Source of the DNA: Bacteroidota bacterium | Lineage (GTDB): Bacteria > Bacteroidota > Bacteroidia > Chitinophagales > Chitinophagaceae | Direction of reading: 5' to 3' | Length of the DNA stretch: 37,897 nucleotides | Assembly (NCBI GenBank): GCA_013289175.1 | Contig: JABDAN010000024.1 | Span: 1 to 37,897 of the forward strand | Shown here: positions 1-7,726 of the stretch, one piece after another | Layout of the letters: every line of letters begins with the position of its first letter | Numbering within the stretch: the first letter of the stretch is position 1 | Notes under the pieces: generated by a model | The model's input: only the letters and a program-made list of their open reading frames with translations | Told to the model about the DNA's origin: nothing | Databases searched by the model: none | Made by a program: the position numbers and the translations under genes

Positions 1-292
1 GTCGAATAGAGAGGTCGCCGTTACGATCCGAAGTCGCTGATTGGGATGAAGCATAAACAAGACTAAGTCCCCAAATTTAGCTTAAAAAACTAATGACTGT
101 TAGTATTGGCCCTAGGCATCAACTACCAATAAGGGACAAGGAGAATGGTAGCGTTCCCGTTCTTGGGATCCCTGATTGTAGATACAAATGATTAGATTTT
201 TCAAAAAGTTGTACTATCGCCTCTTTATAAGAGAGCTTTGCTACTGCGATAGAAAGGATTGGTCAATAGACTACGGCTATGACCATTGTTAG
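1..292. other. Non-coding left edge, AT-rich
   Basis: I see no convincing gene here. A nested inverted repeat lies at 214-252: an outer 7-bp stem (ctatcgc/gcgatag) enclosing a 5-bp stem (ctctt/aagag), downstream of the small minus-strand gene that ends at 293. It has no T-tract of the usual kind. It may be a structured 3' end or small RNA element. The stretch is visibly AT-richer than the region after 4000. Confidence 0.4.
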
Positions 293-595
293 CTACTTAT
301 GTTCACGCAGGTTATACCACGTAATTGCATTCGTACTACCAATAACTGCTGCTTGAGTTACTAAAACTTCGTAGCTCTTACCTACTAAAGTGGCTGCCTT
401 TTTAGCGCTATCTAACACTTGAGTTGTCGTGAATTCCCCAATTTTACAATAAGATGCAGTAGGTAGGTCATAGATAGTTCCCCCGCTTGCCGTAATAGTC
501 CTTGAGAACTTCTCTTTCGCCATTTCGGCATGAAGTTTTTCATAATCATCTTTCTGGGCTGCGTGTAATTCCACCCTTGTAATAAAATATGGCAT
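293..595 (-). CDS. Small cytosolic protein, possible GhoS-like (DUF2622-type) protein
   Basis: A 100-residue soluble protein with no signal peptide or membrane segment. I chose the ATG at 595 (MPYFITRVEL...), because the longer frame adds 14 residues that do not look like the family. The predicted order is strand (YFITRVELH), helix (about 15-28), two strands (about 29-52), helix (about 59-74), strand (SYEVLVTQ), then a last strand with WYNL. This beta-alpha-beta-beta-alpha-beta order is that of the ferredoxin/Cas2-like fold used by GhoS, the endoribonuclease antitoxin of type V toxin-antitoxin systems. From memory, proteins of this type are sometimes named GhoS in Bacteroidota. It follows two tiny membrane proteins on the same strand, which is suggestive because the GhoS target encodes a small membrane toxin. 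The assignment rests on fold pattern and context, not on a catalytic motif. It could equally be an uncharacterised small protein. Confidence 0.5.
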   Translation of the reverse strand: MPYFITRVELHAAQKDDYEKLHAEMAKEKFSRTITASGGTIYDLPTASYCKIGEFTTTQVLDSAKKAATLVGKSYEVLVTQAAVIGSTNAITWYNLREHK

Positions 596-660
596 AGGTT
601 TAAAATTTAGGGTACAAAAGGTAAACCTATAATCCAATACGATCCAATAGAGAGAATCAC

Positions 661-843
661 CTAGTATGGTCTCTTAATTAATATAAATAAGCCACCGATT
701 GCAAAGGCAATTCCCCAAAACCATTTGAGGTAACTGTTTTTGATGCCCTTAATAACCTCATTATTTTTCCAGATAAGTTGGTTTGCAAAGATTACAATAG
801 ACATTATAAAACACAGGATTCCGAAGAGTATATTCTTATCCAA
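661..843 (-). CDS. Small two-span membrane protein (60 aa)
   Basis: Sixty residues with two hydrophobic segments (about 5-24 and 42-56) separated by a basic, polar loop (KNNEVIKGIKNSYLK) and a short Lys/Arg tail. The start is TTG, supported by an AAGGA sequence six bases upstream. The only internal ATG would cut off half of the first membrane span. It lies 65 bases before the GhoS-like gene and 45 bases after another small membrane protein on the same strand, so the three may form one transcript. I do not recognise a family. The size and topology would suit a small membrane toxin, a holin-like peptide or a simple membrane-stress protein, but nothing in the sequence decides between them. Confidence 0.5.
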   Translation of the reverse strand: MDKNILFGILCFIMSIVIFANQLIWKNNEVIKGIKNSYLKWFWGIAFAIGGLFILIKRPY

Positions 844-888
844 TTATTTCCTTTTTGGGCTTAATAGGGAATATTTTAATATAGTGTG

Positions 889-1107
889 TCACTCTGAAAT
901 TTTCTTCTCGACTTTATTAGAAATAATAAGGAATAAAACACCCAATGTTATTGGAACAAGTGACAACAAATATGAACTCAACGGAGTTCTTGCCGATTCA
1001 CCTTCTATTTCAGGATCACTTATCGAATAACAAAAGGCAATCCAAAGCAGACCAGTTATAATGAGCAAAACACCGGCAACAATTAAAAATATTGTCAATT
1101 TTTTCAT
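889..1107 (-). CDS. Small two-span membrane protein (72 aa)
   Basis: Seventy-two residues from an ATG preceded by an A/G-rich stretch (AAAAGAAGAA). It has a Lys-Lys start, a first hydrophobic span (about 4-28), a polar acidic loop (SISDPEIEGESART) and a second span (about 43-63), ending in a charged tail (KVEKKISE). No family is recognised. It is the first of three closely spaced minus-strand genes (two tiny membrane proteins, then the GhoS-like protein). The base composition is AT-rich like its neighbours and unlike the metabolic genes further right, which may mean this cluster is accessory DNA. Confidence 0.5.
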   Translation of the reverse strand: MKKLTIFLIVAGVLLIITGLLWIAFCYSISDPEIEGESARTPLSSYLLSLVPITLGVLFLIISNKVEKKISE

Positions 1108-1169
1108 TTCTTCTTTTTCAGCTTAATCGGGGTATTTCTAAGTCCATTAAGAAATTCATTCTGATTTGA

Positions 1170-1592
1170 CTAATTCGATTTTTTATATTTTGTCTCCAGG
1201 GCTATGGGTACCGTCTCAATGAGTTCGAGCGATTGGACCATGTCCTTAGTCTCGCTCTTGTATTTTAGAAAATGAGGACTTTGTAAGTGCGCTAGGTAAG
1301 CCTCCTGATTGGCGTATATCTCAAAAACCATTACACGGGTGGGATGGTCTTTTTCATATACGGCATAGAGGTTTAATACTCCAGGCTCCACACGGACAGC
1401 TGTTTCGGCATGTTCCTTTAGTGCTGCCTGATAGGCATTTAACTGAGCTGAATCAATGGTAAGTTTTGCTATCCGGACAACCAGGTCTTTTTGTTGTCCC
1501 TGCGCGCTACCGAATGAAAACAAGGCCATGATACAAATTACTAAAATCTGAGTCAGCGTTTTGGACCTTCTTAAAAACACGATCTTTATCAT
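1170..1592 (-). CDS. Exported antibiotic-biosynthesis-monooxygenase (ABM) domain protein
   Basis: A 140-residue protein with a basic start and a hydrophobic segment (about 15-32) ending GSAQGQ, which looks like a cleavable signal peptide. The mature part matches the ABM / YgiN-like dimeric ferredoxin-type fold: a first strand (LVVRIAKLTID), the VEPGVLNLYAVYEKDHPTR segment, then VFEIYANQEAYLAHLQSPHF, which is the family's recognisable strand-helix core. Members of the family include quinol monooxygenases and heme-degrading enzymes, and many have unknown substrates. They need no metal or organic cofactor in the quinol monooxygenase branch. An exported version is less common than a cytosolic one. 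The substrate cannot be read from the sequence. The gene stands alone between the small membrane proteins and a lipoprotein gene. Confidence 0.75.
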   Translation of the reverse strand: MIKIVFLRRSKTLTQILVICIMALFSFGSAQGQQKDLVVRIAKLTIDSAQLNAYQAALKEHAETAVRVEPGVLNLYAVYEKDHPTRVMVFEIYANQEAYLAHLQSPHFLKYKSETKDMVQSLELIETVPIALETKYKKSN

Positions 1593-1694
1593 TTTTTCTT
1601 TTTTAAGGGGTCAATTGAATATGTACATTTCCCATCACTTAAAATTGGCCCTTCCCTTTATCGATTTGGATACCCCTCGGTGATATTTGAAGTC

Positions 1695-2213
1695 CTAGTC
1701 AAGCCTCCGGGAAGCTGTAGCGATGGAAGAGTCTACCAACTCTGAATCCCAGATTTTTCCACTAAAATCTAAGAAGTAATAGAGTATCAGTTCCTGCCCT
1801 CCGCCATGTCTGCTCACTTGAGTTTTACAAACTATCGCCAGTCCCAATTTCTTCGTGGTATCAGCTTGCGATATTTCTCTTTTCAGGGAATCCATTTGCG
1901 TCACCATATAGTCGGCTTCTCCCTTATAATATTCGATGCTGTCCGGCCTTACACCTTTTGCCAGGGCGTTGATGTATTGACCTTGCACCCGGGCAAATTC
2001 CCTCATATAAATGGAATCATCAATAACGCGTTCCAGTCTCTTATCGATTGTATCAATCCTGAGAATTCTAAATGAATCGAGCAGGACGGTAGAATCAATT
2101 TTCTCTAAACGGGTGATGAGGTTGGTTTTTAACTGATCCGAAAGATTGACGGGTTTAGACTTGCAGGACAAAAACAATAGATAAGCCAGTGTCATCCATG
2201 ATATCTTCTTCAT
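1695..2213 (-). CDS. Hypothetical lipoprotein
   Basis: A 172-residue protein starting at the ATG at 2213. The longer frame upstream adds 26 residues that would bury the signal peptide. The start MKKISW leads into a hydrophobic stretch ending LFLSC, a lipobox with Cys17 as the likely lipidation site. The mature part is charged and mostly helical (about 25-125), followed by a strand-rich end with GGGQELILYYFLDFSGKIWD. I recognise no family. It lies 100 bases after the deacetylase gene on the same strand and may share its transcript. A role in the envelope is all that can be inferred. Confidence 0.6.
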   Translation of the reverse strand: MKKISWMTLAYLLFLSCKSKPVNLSDQLKTNLITRLEKIDSTVLLDSFRILRIDTIDKRLERVIDDSIYMREFARVQGQYINALAKGVRPDSIEYYKGEADYMVTQMDSLKREISQADTTKKLGLAIVCKTQVSRHGGGQELILYYFLDFSGKIWDSELVDSSIATASRRLD

Positions 2214-2313
2214 ATGGAATAGTATTTTTGGCGGTGGGTTTTCACGGTAGGCACGACAGGTCGAACAAAAAGCGGATAGGTCTTCATGCATCTATTTAAA
2301 GCCAGACGATCTG

Positions 2314-3243
2314 TTACTGATTCATCTCCACTTTCACGGGCATCAGAATACTAATATCTTTTGTGGCAAGCAGTTCTTTATAATTGATCAGTGTAAACTT
2401 CTTTCCAATCAGATCCATAAATTCGGGAGAAAGCAGCATATTCAGTTCTGTTTGGCGGTGCAAGCTGGAAAGCGGTTTGCCTTCCGGTGAATTCATCTCG
2501 CTGGCGTTCATATCGTATAAGGCATCCATTTCCGGACCTGGTGTTGCTGTGTGGATGACAACGAGGTTGGGTTTCTTTGGATCCAGGTGAGTTACATAAT
2601 GGAGAAAAGCAGACTTTTTTGTTTTCACCGGTTCACCCCACATTTCCATATAAGTTTCTCCAAAATAAGAGACATTGCTGAGGGGAGAAATGCCAAGCTT
2701 GTATTTGTGCGCAAGTTTCTCCGTCAATGCGCGCAGTTCAGGGGTTGATAGTGCAACTCCCATATGAGGATCTATATAACTGATGTTTAAGCCGGATGCC
2801 AGCGCGCGCTCGATCTGTGCAGAAAGTTCTTTTTCTACTTCGTCTATTTTATATCCGCTGTTTTCAAATGCTGTTGTTGACTGATAAAAGTAGCCAATGG
2901 AATCAACCAGACTCGGTACGGCTGTCCTGCCAGTTATTGGACCCCAACGATATCCGCGCCATTCGGATGTCAGCGTAAGATGAACTCCGATACTTACATT
3001 GGGATATTTCTTAAGGATGGCCACTGCTTCCTGATACCAGGGACAAGCAAACTGTACGGATGCAGAAAATGGAATACCTGTTTTAGCGAGTTTTTCAACA
3101 GCCATATTTACTGAATGGCTCATCCCGATATCGTCCAGACGTATTAACAACTGCGGCAACGAAGTGTGAGCTTGCTGACCCTTCGCTCCATGGAGGAATA
3201 CAGTTGCTGTCAATAGAATAATGCTGATTATTTTTTTATACAT
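2314..3243 (-). CDS. Exported YdjC/ChbG-family carbohydrate deacetylase
   Basis: A 309-residue protein with a signal peptide (residues 1-22, ending HGAKGQ). The YdjC/ChbG (HpnK-like) fold is shown by RLDDIGMSHSVN with the Asp37-Asp38 pair, GVHLTL with His88, and YIDPHMG with His160. In this family, Asp and two His residues hold the divalent metal that removes acetyl groups from N-acetylated sugars such as chitobiose derivatives. E. coli ChbG has extra His residues just after the third motif (DSHHH). Here the motif reads DPHMG, a variant I associate with secreted Bacteroidota members. The length is somewhat above the cytosolic type (about 250). Secretion points to extracytoplasmic oligosaccharides, perhaps chitin- or peptidoglycan-derived. 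The exact substrate is unknown. Confidence 0.8.
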   Translation of the reverse strand: MYKKIISIILLTATVFLHGAKGQQAHTSLPQLLIRLDDIGMSHSVNMAVEKLAKTGIPFSASVQFACPWYQEAVAILKKYPNVSIGVHLTLTSEWRGYRWGPITGRTAVPSLVDSIGYFYQSTTAFENSGYKIDEVEKELSAQIERALASGLNISYIDPHMGVALSTPELRALTEKLAHKYKLGISPLSNVSYFGETYMEMWGEPVKTKKSAFLHYVTHLDPKKPNLVVIHTATPGPEMDALYDMNASEMNSPEGKPLSSLHRQTELNMLLSPEFMDLIGKKFTLINYKELLATKDISILMPVKVEMNQ

Positions 3244-3363
3244 GAGAAAGTTATGTTATGGCAATTGGGAGAACCTCTATTACACCATTTGCCAGCAATA
3301 TTAAGATTGATTGGCGAAATTATCTCAAAACATGAGTCCTTTGACAACTTGAGTTATAGCCTT

Positions 3364-3936
3364 TCAGCGCCCCATCTTTTCTACGACATAGGTATCGGCA
3401 TATAAATCGTGCAAAGACCTTCCCTGGTTGTTGAGAAAGAAGGTGATACAATCTGCAATCACAATCATGACCACCAGGCCACTTAGCAAGAGGGTAGAGG
3501 GATTGGCATCGACGAGCAACTGATTGAACTCGGTATAGTTTTTTGCGCTTACAAAGGCTGGAGAAAAATAAATGCGTACCGTGAGGATGAACTGAATAAA
3601 AGAGGGTACGATATAAAAACTCACTCTTTTCATCTCTTCGTTGAAACTAACCCGTTGAAACTGGTGACCGAGCACTTCGATGCCCACCGCCATCTTCCCC
3701 AGGGTGGCGCCATAGCGGTACTCCAAAAAGGGCTTATACGCAATCTGCGCCAGGGAGGTGATGACAAACAGGTAAGGAATTTTCCAGATTAGGATATTAT
3801 AATAGGTAACCGGCAAAATAATCGCAAGATTGATCAGGCCATCCAGCAGAGAGGCTCCCAAACGGCTGCCAAAGGAAGCAAAACGGATGTCGGCTTCCGG
3901 GAAAAGGGAATTTTTATCTGACGGCGATTCATCCAT
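3364..3936 (-). CDS. RDD-family membrane protein
   Basis: A 190-residue integral membrane protein. The RDD hallmark occurs as RLGASLLDGLIN at residues 24-35, with the Arg and Asp in the usual places. The GATLGKMAVGIEV segment (about 76-88) and the closing GRSLHDLYADTYVV (about 173-186) are also typical of the family. Three or four hydrophobic segments can be seen (about 30-48, 52-66, 110-128 and 150-170). RDD proteins are of largely unknown function; some have been linked to Na+/H+ exchange. It is divergently transcribed from the amidohydrolase gene across a 97-base gap. Nothing here identifies a transported substrate. Confidence 0.8.
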   Translation of the reverse strand: MDESPSDKNSLFPEADIRFASFGSRLGASLLDGLINLAIILPVTYYNILIWKIPYLFVITSLAQIAYKPFLEYRYGATLGKMAVGIEVLGHQFQRVSFNEEMKRVSFYIVPSFIQFILTVRIYFSPAFVSAKNYTEFNQLLVDANPSTLLLSGLVVMIVIADCITFFLNNQGRSLHDLYADTYVVEKMGR

Positions 3937-4008
3937 CTTATTGAATTGACCCGCGAAATTAGGTTTATTTCATGCGCTTCCTTCACCGGATTTCTCGGGC
4001 TTCCTCCT

Positions 4009-4016
4009 TAGCTTTG
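4009..4016 (+). promoter_or_regulatory. -7 promoter box (TAGCTTTG)
   Basis: An exact match to the Bacteroidota -7 consensus TAnnTTTG, 17 bases before the ATG of the amidohydrolase gene. I see no clear TTTG -33 element at the expected 19-21 base spacing. The predicted leader is very short (about 12 bases). The same 8-mer occurs in the rpmH promoter. Confidence 0.4.
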
Positions 4017-4033
4017 AAACAGAATGATCTCAT

Positions 4034-4846
4034 ATGAAAATTGATGCGGCGGTTCATTTCTGGAAGTATGAAAAGTCGAGCGCCCCGCAAGGGATTAAGA
4101 ACAACAAAATACTCCAGCAGCATTATCTTCCCGAACAACTCTCGCCAACCCTGGATCGCAACGGTATTGGAGGCTGTATGGCTGTCGCCTTCGTAAACGA
4201 AGAAGTGGAGACCCGCTTTTTATCCGAGCTCACCAAAACACATCAGCTGATCAAAGGGGTCATTGGATGGACCGACCTTCACGGTCCCCAGTCCATCGAA
4301 AAAATAAAAGAGTTGCACCAGTATGGGACGATAAAAGGCTTCCGGATCCAGGTAGATGAAAATAGCTGGCCCACTCCACCTGTCATGGAATGGCTCAAAG
4401 AATATGGCTATACCCTGGAACTGGATTTTCGCCCGCAGAGCGATCCCCGTGCCGGAGCCCGTTTCATGGAGGCAAATCCTGAACAAATCTTTGTGCTGGA
4501 GAACGCCGGAAACCCCGCGACGCAAGGGGCGCCGGAAAAAAAATGGGAGCAGGACGTCCGTCTTTTGGCCAGTCATCCCCAAATCCATTGCAAGGTTTGC
4601 GGACTGTTGTCTGGCGGCCTGGATCCCAAATCCTGGAAACCAGCCGACCTCTATCCTTACCTCGACATCCTTTTAGATGCTTTTGGAATGGAGCGCCTTC
4701 TGTTTGCCAGTGACTGGCCACTCATCCTGGTAGCCGGCATGTATGTCCAGTGGAAGAGCCTGCTAGAAAAATATCTGGAGAAAGTTTTGCAGGAAGACCG
4801 TGAAAAATTCTTCGGTGAAAATGCCCGGAACCTGTACCGGATTTGA
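4034..4846 (+). CDS. Amidohydrolase-2 (COG3618) family protein, altered active site
   Basis: A 270-residue TIM-barrel protein of the amidohydrolase-2 / L-fuconolactonase-like group, which opens sugar lactones or cleaves related substrates in the cytosol. The family framework is clear: DAAVHFWKY at residues 4-12, KGFRIQVDEN near 101-110, ENAGNP at 156-161, and FASDWPL with Asp227, followed by FFGENARNLYRI, the usual C-terminal end. Several positions depart from the usual pattern. The first His of the HxH motif is Ala6 (second His8 kept), the DHxGKP motif reads ENAGNP so its His is Asn157, and the His after KGFR is Ile105. The catalytic Asp remains. It may use another chemistry or be inactive. 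It is the first gene of an operon with the GH65-like gene 23 bases downstream. Confidence 0.75.
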   Translation: MKIDAAVHFWKYEKSSAPQGIKNNKILQQHYLPEQLSPTLDRNGIGGCMAVAFVNEEVETRFLSELTKTHQLIKGVIGWTDLHGPQSIEKIKELHQYGTIKGFRIQVDENSWPTPPVMEWLKEYGYTLELDFRPQSDPRAGARFMEANPEQIFVLENAGNPATQGAPEKKWEQDVRLLASHPQIHCKVCGLLSGGLDPKSWKPADLYPYLDILLDAFGMERLLFASDWPLILVAGMYVQWKSLLEKYLEKVLQEDREKFFGENARNLYRI

Positions 4847-4869
4847 AAAATAAATATTATTACCTTCTC

Positions 4870-6924
4870 ATGATGAAGTCAAGATTGCTTTCCCTTTCCA
4901 TGCTGTTTTTTGCTTTTCTGGTGGCACCTTCCCTCATGGCACAAAAATCAACCCGGGTAGATCCCTGGGTCATCTCGGCAGAAGCCCCCTTTCCTCCCAA
5001 CTACTACGGAGTCACCGTTGCCAACGGCATGATCGGCATCGTTTCCTCTTCCCAACCCTTTCAGGTAAAAGACGTCGTGCTGGCCGGTGCCTATGATCTG
5101 TATGGACGCGGCAGGGTGAGCAATTTTCTGAAAAGTTTTAACCTGCTCAACATGCATTTCAGTGTCGATGGAGAGGAAATTAAATCGGAAAATATCCGCT
5201 CGCTCAAACAAAGCCTCAACATGCAGCGGGCGAGTTTTACGACATCCTTTGACTTTCGCGATAAAGCAACGATCACCTATACCTATTATGCCCTTCGCCA
5301 GCTGCCCTATACGGTCCTGATGGACATCACTGTCCAGGCAAAAAAAGACATTGAAATTTTACCAGCCAGTGTGATGGAGGCCCCCGACGCTTTGCGGGAT
5401 GTGCAGAATTATTACAATGAGATCGACCGGCCGCATGTGGTCATCTCTCTGCTCACTTCCACGGCCAAAAGTCCGACCGGGAAACTGCTCATGTGCGCTT
5501 CGAATACTTTTATTTTTAACGAACCCCATGGTCAGGAGCCGCGGCTGATTCATGAAATGTGGGACAACAATATGCACCTGCTGAAATTCTCTCATAAGAT
5601 CAAAGCCGGAGAAACCTATCGTTTCGCCATTGCCGGATCTTCGATTACCTCAGCCCACCACGATGATCCGCTCAACGAAGCCGAGCGCCTGACCATTTTT
5701 GCCAAATTACAGGGAACCGACCGCCTGATCTCTTTTCATGAAAAAGCCTGGGCCGATCTCTGGAAATCCGATATCCAGGTCAGCGGCGATGAGCAGTCCC
5801 AGCAGGATATCCACAGCATGCTTTATCATTTGTATTCTTTTACGCGGGAAGGCACTTCTTTTAGCCTTTCCCCGATGGGTCTGAGTGGATTGGGGTACAA
5901 CGGGCATGTTTTCTGGGACGCTGACCTGTGGATGTTTCCCGCCATCCTGGTCATGCATCCTGAATTGGCAAAGTCGATGATCGAGTACCGGTACGAGCGC
6001 CTGGATGCGGCACGGAAAAATGCATTTTCACATGGATATAAAGGCGCCATGTTTCCCTGGGAAAGCGCGGCATCGGGCGTGGAAGAAACACCGGTATGGG
6101 CGCTTTCGGGACCCTTTGAACACCACATCACTGCCTGTGTCGGGCTAGCTGCCTGGAATTATTACTGCGTGACCCAGGATAAAAACTGGCTCCGGGAAAA
6201 GGGCTGGCCCATTATTTCCGCAACGGCCGATTTCTGGGCTTCCCGGGTAGAAAGAAACGGTCCCGGACATTATGATATCATGAATGTGGTGGCAGCCGAT
6301 GAATGGGCAGAAAACGTAGACAACAATGCATTTACCAATGGGGCGGCCAAAGTACTGCTCCAGCATGCCACGGAAGCCGCGACACTGCTGGGCATTTCAC
6401 CAGATCCCGACTGGGCACTGGTGGCTGAAAACATTCCCATCCTTCAGTTCAACGGCCTTACCCAGGAACATGCACAATACAAAGGAGAAGGCATCAAACA
6501 AGCGGATGTCAACTTGCTGGCTTATCCTCTGAAACTGATCACCGATCCCGGACAGATAAAAAAAGACCTGGTCTATTATCAGTCTCGGGTACCCAACCAG
6601 GGAACCCCTGCCATGACACAGGCCATCTTTGCCTTACTCTATGCCCGGCTTGGTCAAGGCGATACGGCTTTTCATTTTTTTAAGGACGCCTATATGCCCA
6701 ACCTCAATCCACCTTTCCGGGTGATAGCGGAAACCAAGGGCGGTACCAACCCTTATTTCGCAACCGGCGCCGGAGGAATTCTACAGGCGGTCCTCATGGG
6801 ATTTGGGGGGCTGGATATTACCTCCACTGGCATTGTACAGGTTCCCTCCAGTCTGCCATCCGGATGGAAAAAACTGACCATCACCGGGGTAGGTCCCGCC
6901 AAGAAAAATTATTCTGTTCCATAA
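4870..6924 (+). CDS. Exported GH65-like glycoside hydrolase (ATHL1/PGGHG-like)
   Basis: About 684 residues, from the ATG at 4870 or the adjacent one at 4873. A TTG at 4843 overlapping the previous stop is less likely, because the later start gives a normal signal peptide ending SLMAQ. An N-terminal beta-sandwich region (about 30-290) precedes an (alpha/alpha)6 barrel. The barrel carries the GH65 signature: GYNGHVFWDADLWMFP (Asp350, Asp352), FPWESAASG, VVAADEWAENVDN with Glu478 at the general-acid position, then KQADVNLLAYPL. These match the acid trehalase / protein-glucosylgalactosylhydroxylysine glucosidase branch more than the cytosolic disaccharide phosphorylases. It is probably a periplasmic or secreted alpha-glucosidase. 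The substrate is not readable. It is followed 22 bases later by an exported unknown protein. Confidence 0.8.
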   Translation: MMKSRLLSLSMLFFAFLVAPSLMAQKSTRVDPWVISAEAPFPPNYYGVTVANGMIGIVSSSQPFQVKDVVLAGAYDLYGRGRVSNFLKSFNLLNMHFSVDGEEIKSENIRSLKQSLNMQRASFTTSFDFRDKATITYTYYALRQLPYTVLMDITVQAKKDIEILPASVMEAPDALRDVQNYYNEIDRPHVVISLLTSTAKSPTGKLLMCASNTFIFNEPHGQEPRLIHEMWDNNMHLLKFSHKIKAGETYRFAIAGSSITSAHHDDPLNEAERLTIFAKLQGTDRLISFHEKAWADLWKSDIQVSGDEQSQQDIHSMLYHLYSFTREGTSFSLSPMGLSGLGYNGHVFWDADLWMFPAILVMHPELAKSMIEYRYERLDAARKNAFSHGYKGAMFPWESAASGVEETPVWALSGPFEHHITACVGLAAWNYYCVTQDKNWLREKGWPIISATADFWASRVERNGPGHYDIMNVVAADEWAENVDNNAFTNGAAKVLLQHATEAATLLGISPDPDWALVAENIPILQFNGLTQEHAQYKGEGIKQADVNLLAYPLKLITDPGQIKKDLVYYQSRVPNQGTPAMTQAIFALLYARLGQGDTAFHFFKDAYMPNLNPPFRVIAETKGGTNPYFATGAGGILQAVLMGFGGLDITSTGIVQVPSSLPSGWKKLTITGVGPAKKNYSVP

Positions 6925-6946
6925 AAAATAGTAAATTGCCAGCGCT

Positions 6947-7507
6947 GTGAAGAAAATTGCTGCCATAGGATTATTGGGCCTACTGGTATTTAACTGGGTA
7001 GGATATCAGTTGTATACCGCTGTTCTTCAGGTCAGTGCGGATCAAACCCTCACCGCAAATATTCAACGCGAGAATTATTCAGCTACCGACCTGGTCTTGG
7101 TAAAAGTGCCTGCCCTGCACGTATCCTCTTATGTTAATTCAAAAGAATTTCAGCCGATCGACGGTAAAATTGAAATCCAGGGGGTGGAGTACCATTATGT
7201 AAAACGGCGCTTCAATGAAGGTTCTCTTGAATTGCTTTGTATTCCCAACCAAACCGCCACCCGGCTGAAGTCTGCAAGCAACGAATTTTTTAAACTGGTC
7301 AACGACCTGCAACATCCGGGTCAGTCCAAAAAATCCGACCAGCATTCCAATTCTTTTAAAGGATTTTCTGCCGAATACTTTTCCAACTTAAATTCTTATT
7401 CGATTTCCTCTCAGGCTTCCTCGTCCATCAAGGTCAGGGACCATTATCTGCTGCAGATTCCGGTTGTATACCTTTCCGGCGCCGGTCAGCCCCCAGATCA
7501 GGCTTAG
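6947..7507 (+). CDS. Exported or membrane-anchored hypothetical protein
   Basis: A 186-residue protein starting with GTG. It has a Lys-Lys start and a hydrophobic segment (about 4-24, with no clear cleavage site), so it is either anchored or exported. The mature part is mixed strand and helix, with a Ser-rich region at about 134-162 (SISSQASSSIK), and ends in a strand-rich piece. I recognise no family. It begins 22 bases after the GH65-like gene and is followed by a terminator, so it is the last gene of that three-gene operon. No catalytic motif is visible. It may be a partner or inhibitor-like accessory of the glycosidase, but that is only inference from position. Confidence 0.65.
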   Translation: MKKIAAIGLLGLLVFNWVGYQLYTAVLQVSADQTLTANIQRENYSATDLVLVKVPALHVSSYVNSKEFQPIDGKIEIQGVEYHYVKRRFNEGSLELLCIPNQTATRLKSASNEFFKLVNDLQHPGQSKKSDQHSNSFKGFSAEYFSNLNSYSISSQASSSIKVRDHYLLQIPVVYLSGAGQPPDQA

Positions 7508-7541
7508 TCGTTTCTGAAAAACGATCATATTACGCCCTCCT

Positions 7542-7567
7542 AAAGGGCCTGACAGCCTTTTTATTTT
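7542..7567 (+). terminator. Rho-independent terminator
   Basis: A 7-bp stem aaagggc/gcctttt with one G-U pair and a 6-base loop runs into a T-rich tail. It sits 34 bases after the exported hypothetical gene and closes the amidohydrolase-GH65 operon. An alternative hairpin (gccct/agggc) overlaps its left side. Confidence 0.55.
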
Positions 7568-7726
7568 TAACCGATTTATTCAAGCATGCGCTCATCTTCC
7601 ATTTGTTTCTTTTTGCTATCCGTAGAATTTCCTACCGATCGCAACGAAAAATGAGCGGCCGCACTGTTTGACCATCGAGCATCAGTAACCATTAACCTAT
7701 CCTGCATTTTATTTTCAAAACTTTCA

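Noticed and set aside
10-66. A short plus-strand frame ending GRRYDPKSLIGMKHKQD that resembles the GxxYDP motif of RHS-type proteins
   Set aside because: It is only 18 codons, has a stop just upstream, and lacks the continuation seen in RHS cores. It is too short to call a fragment.
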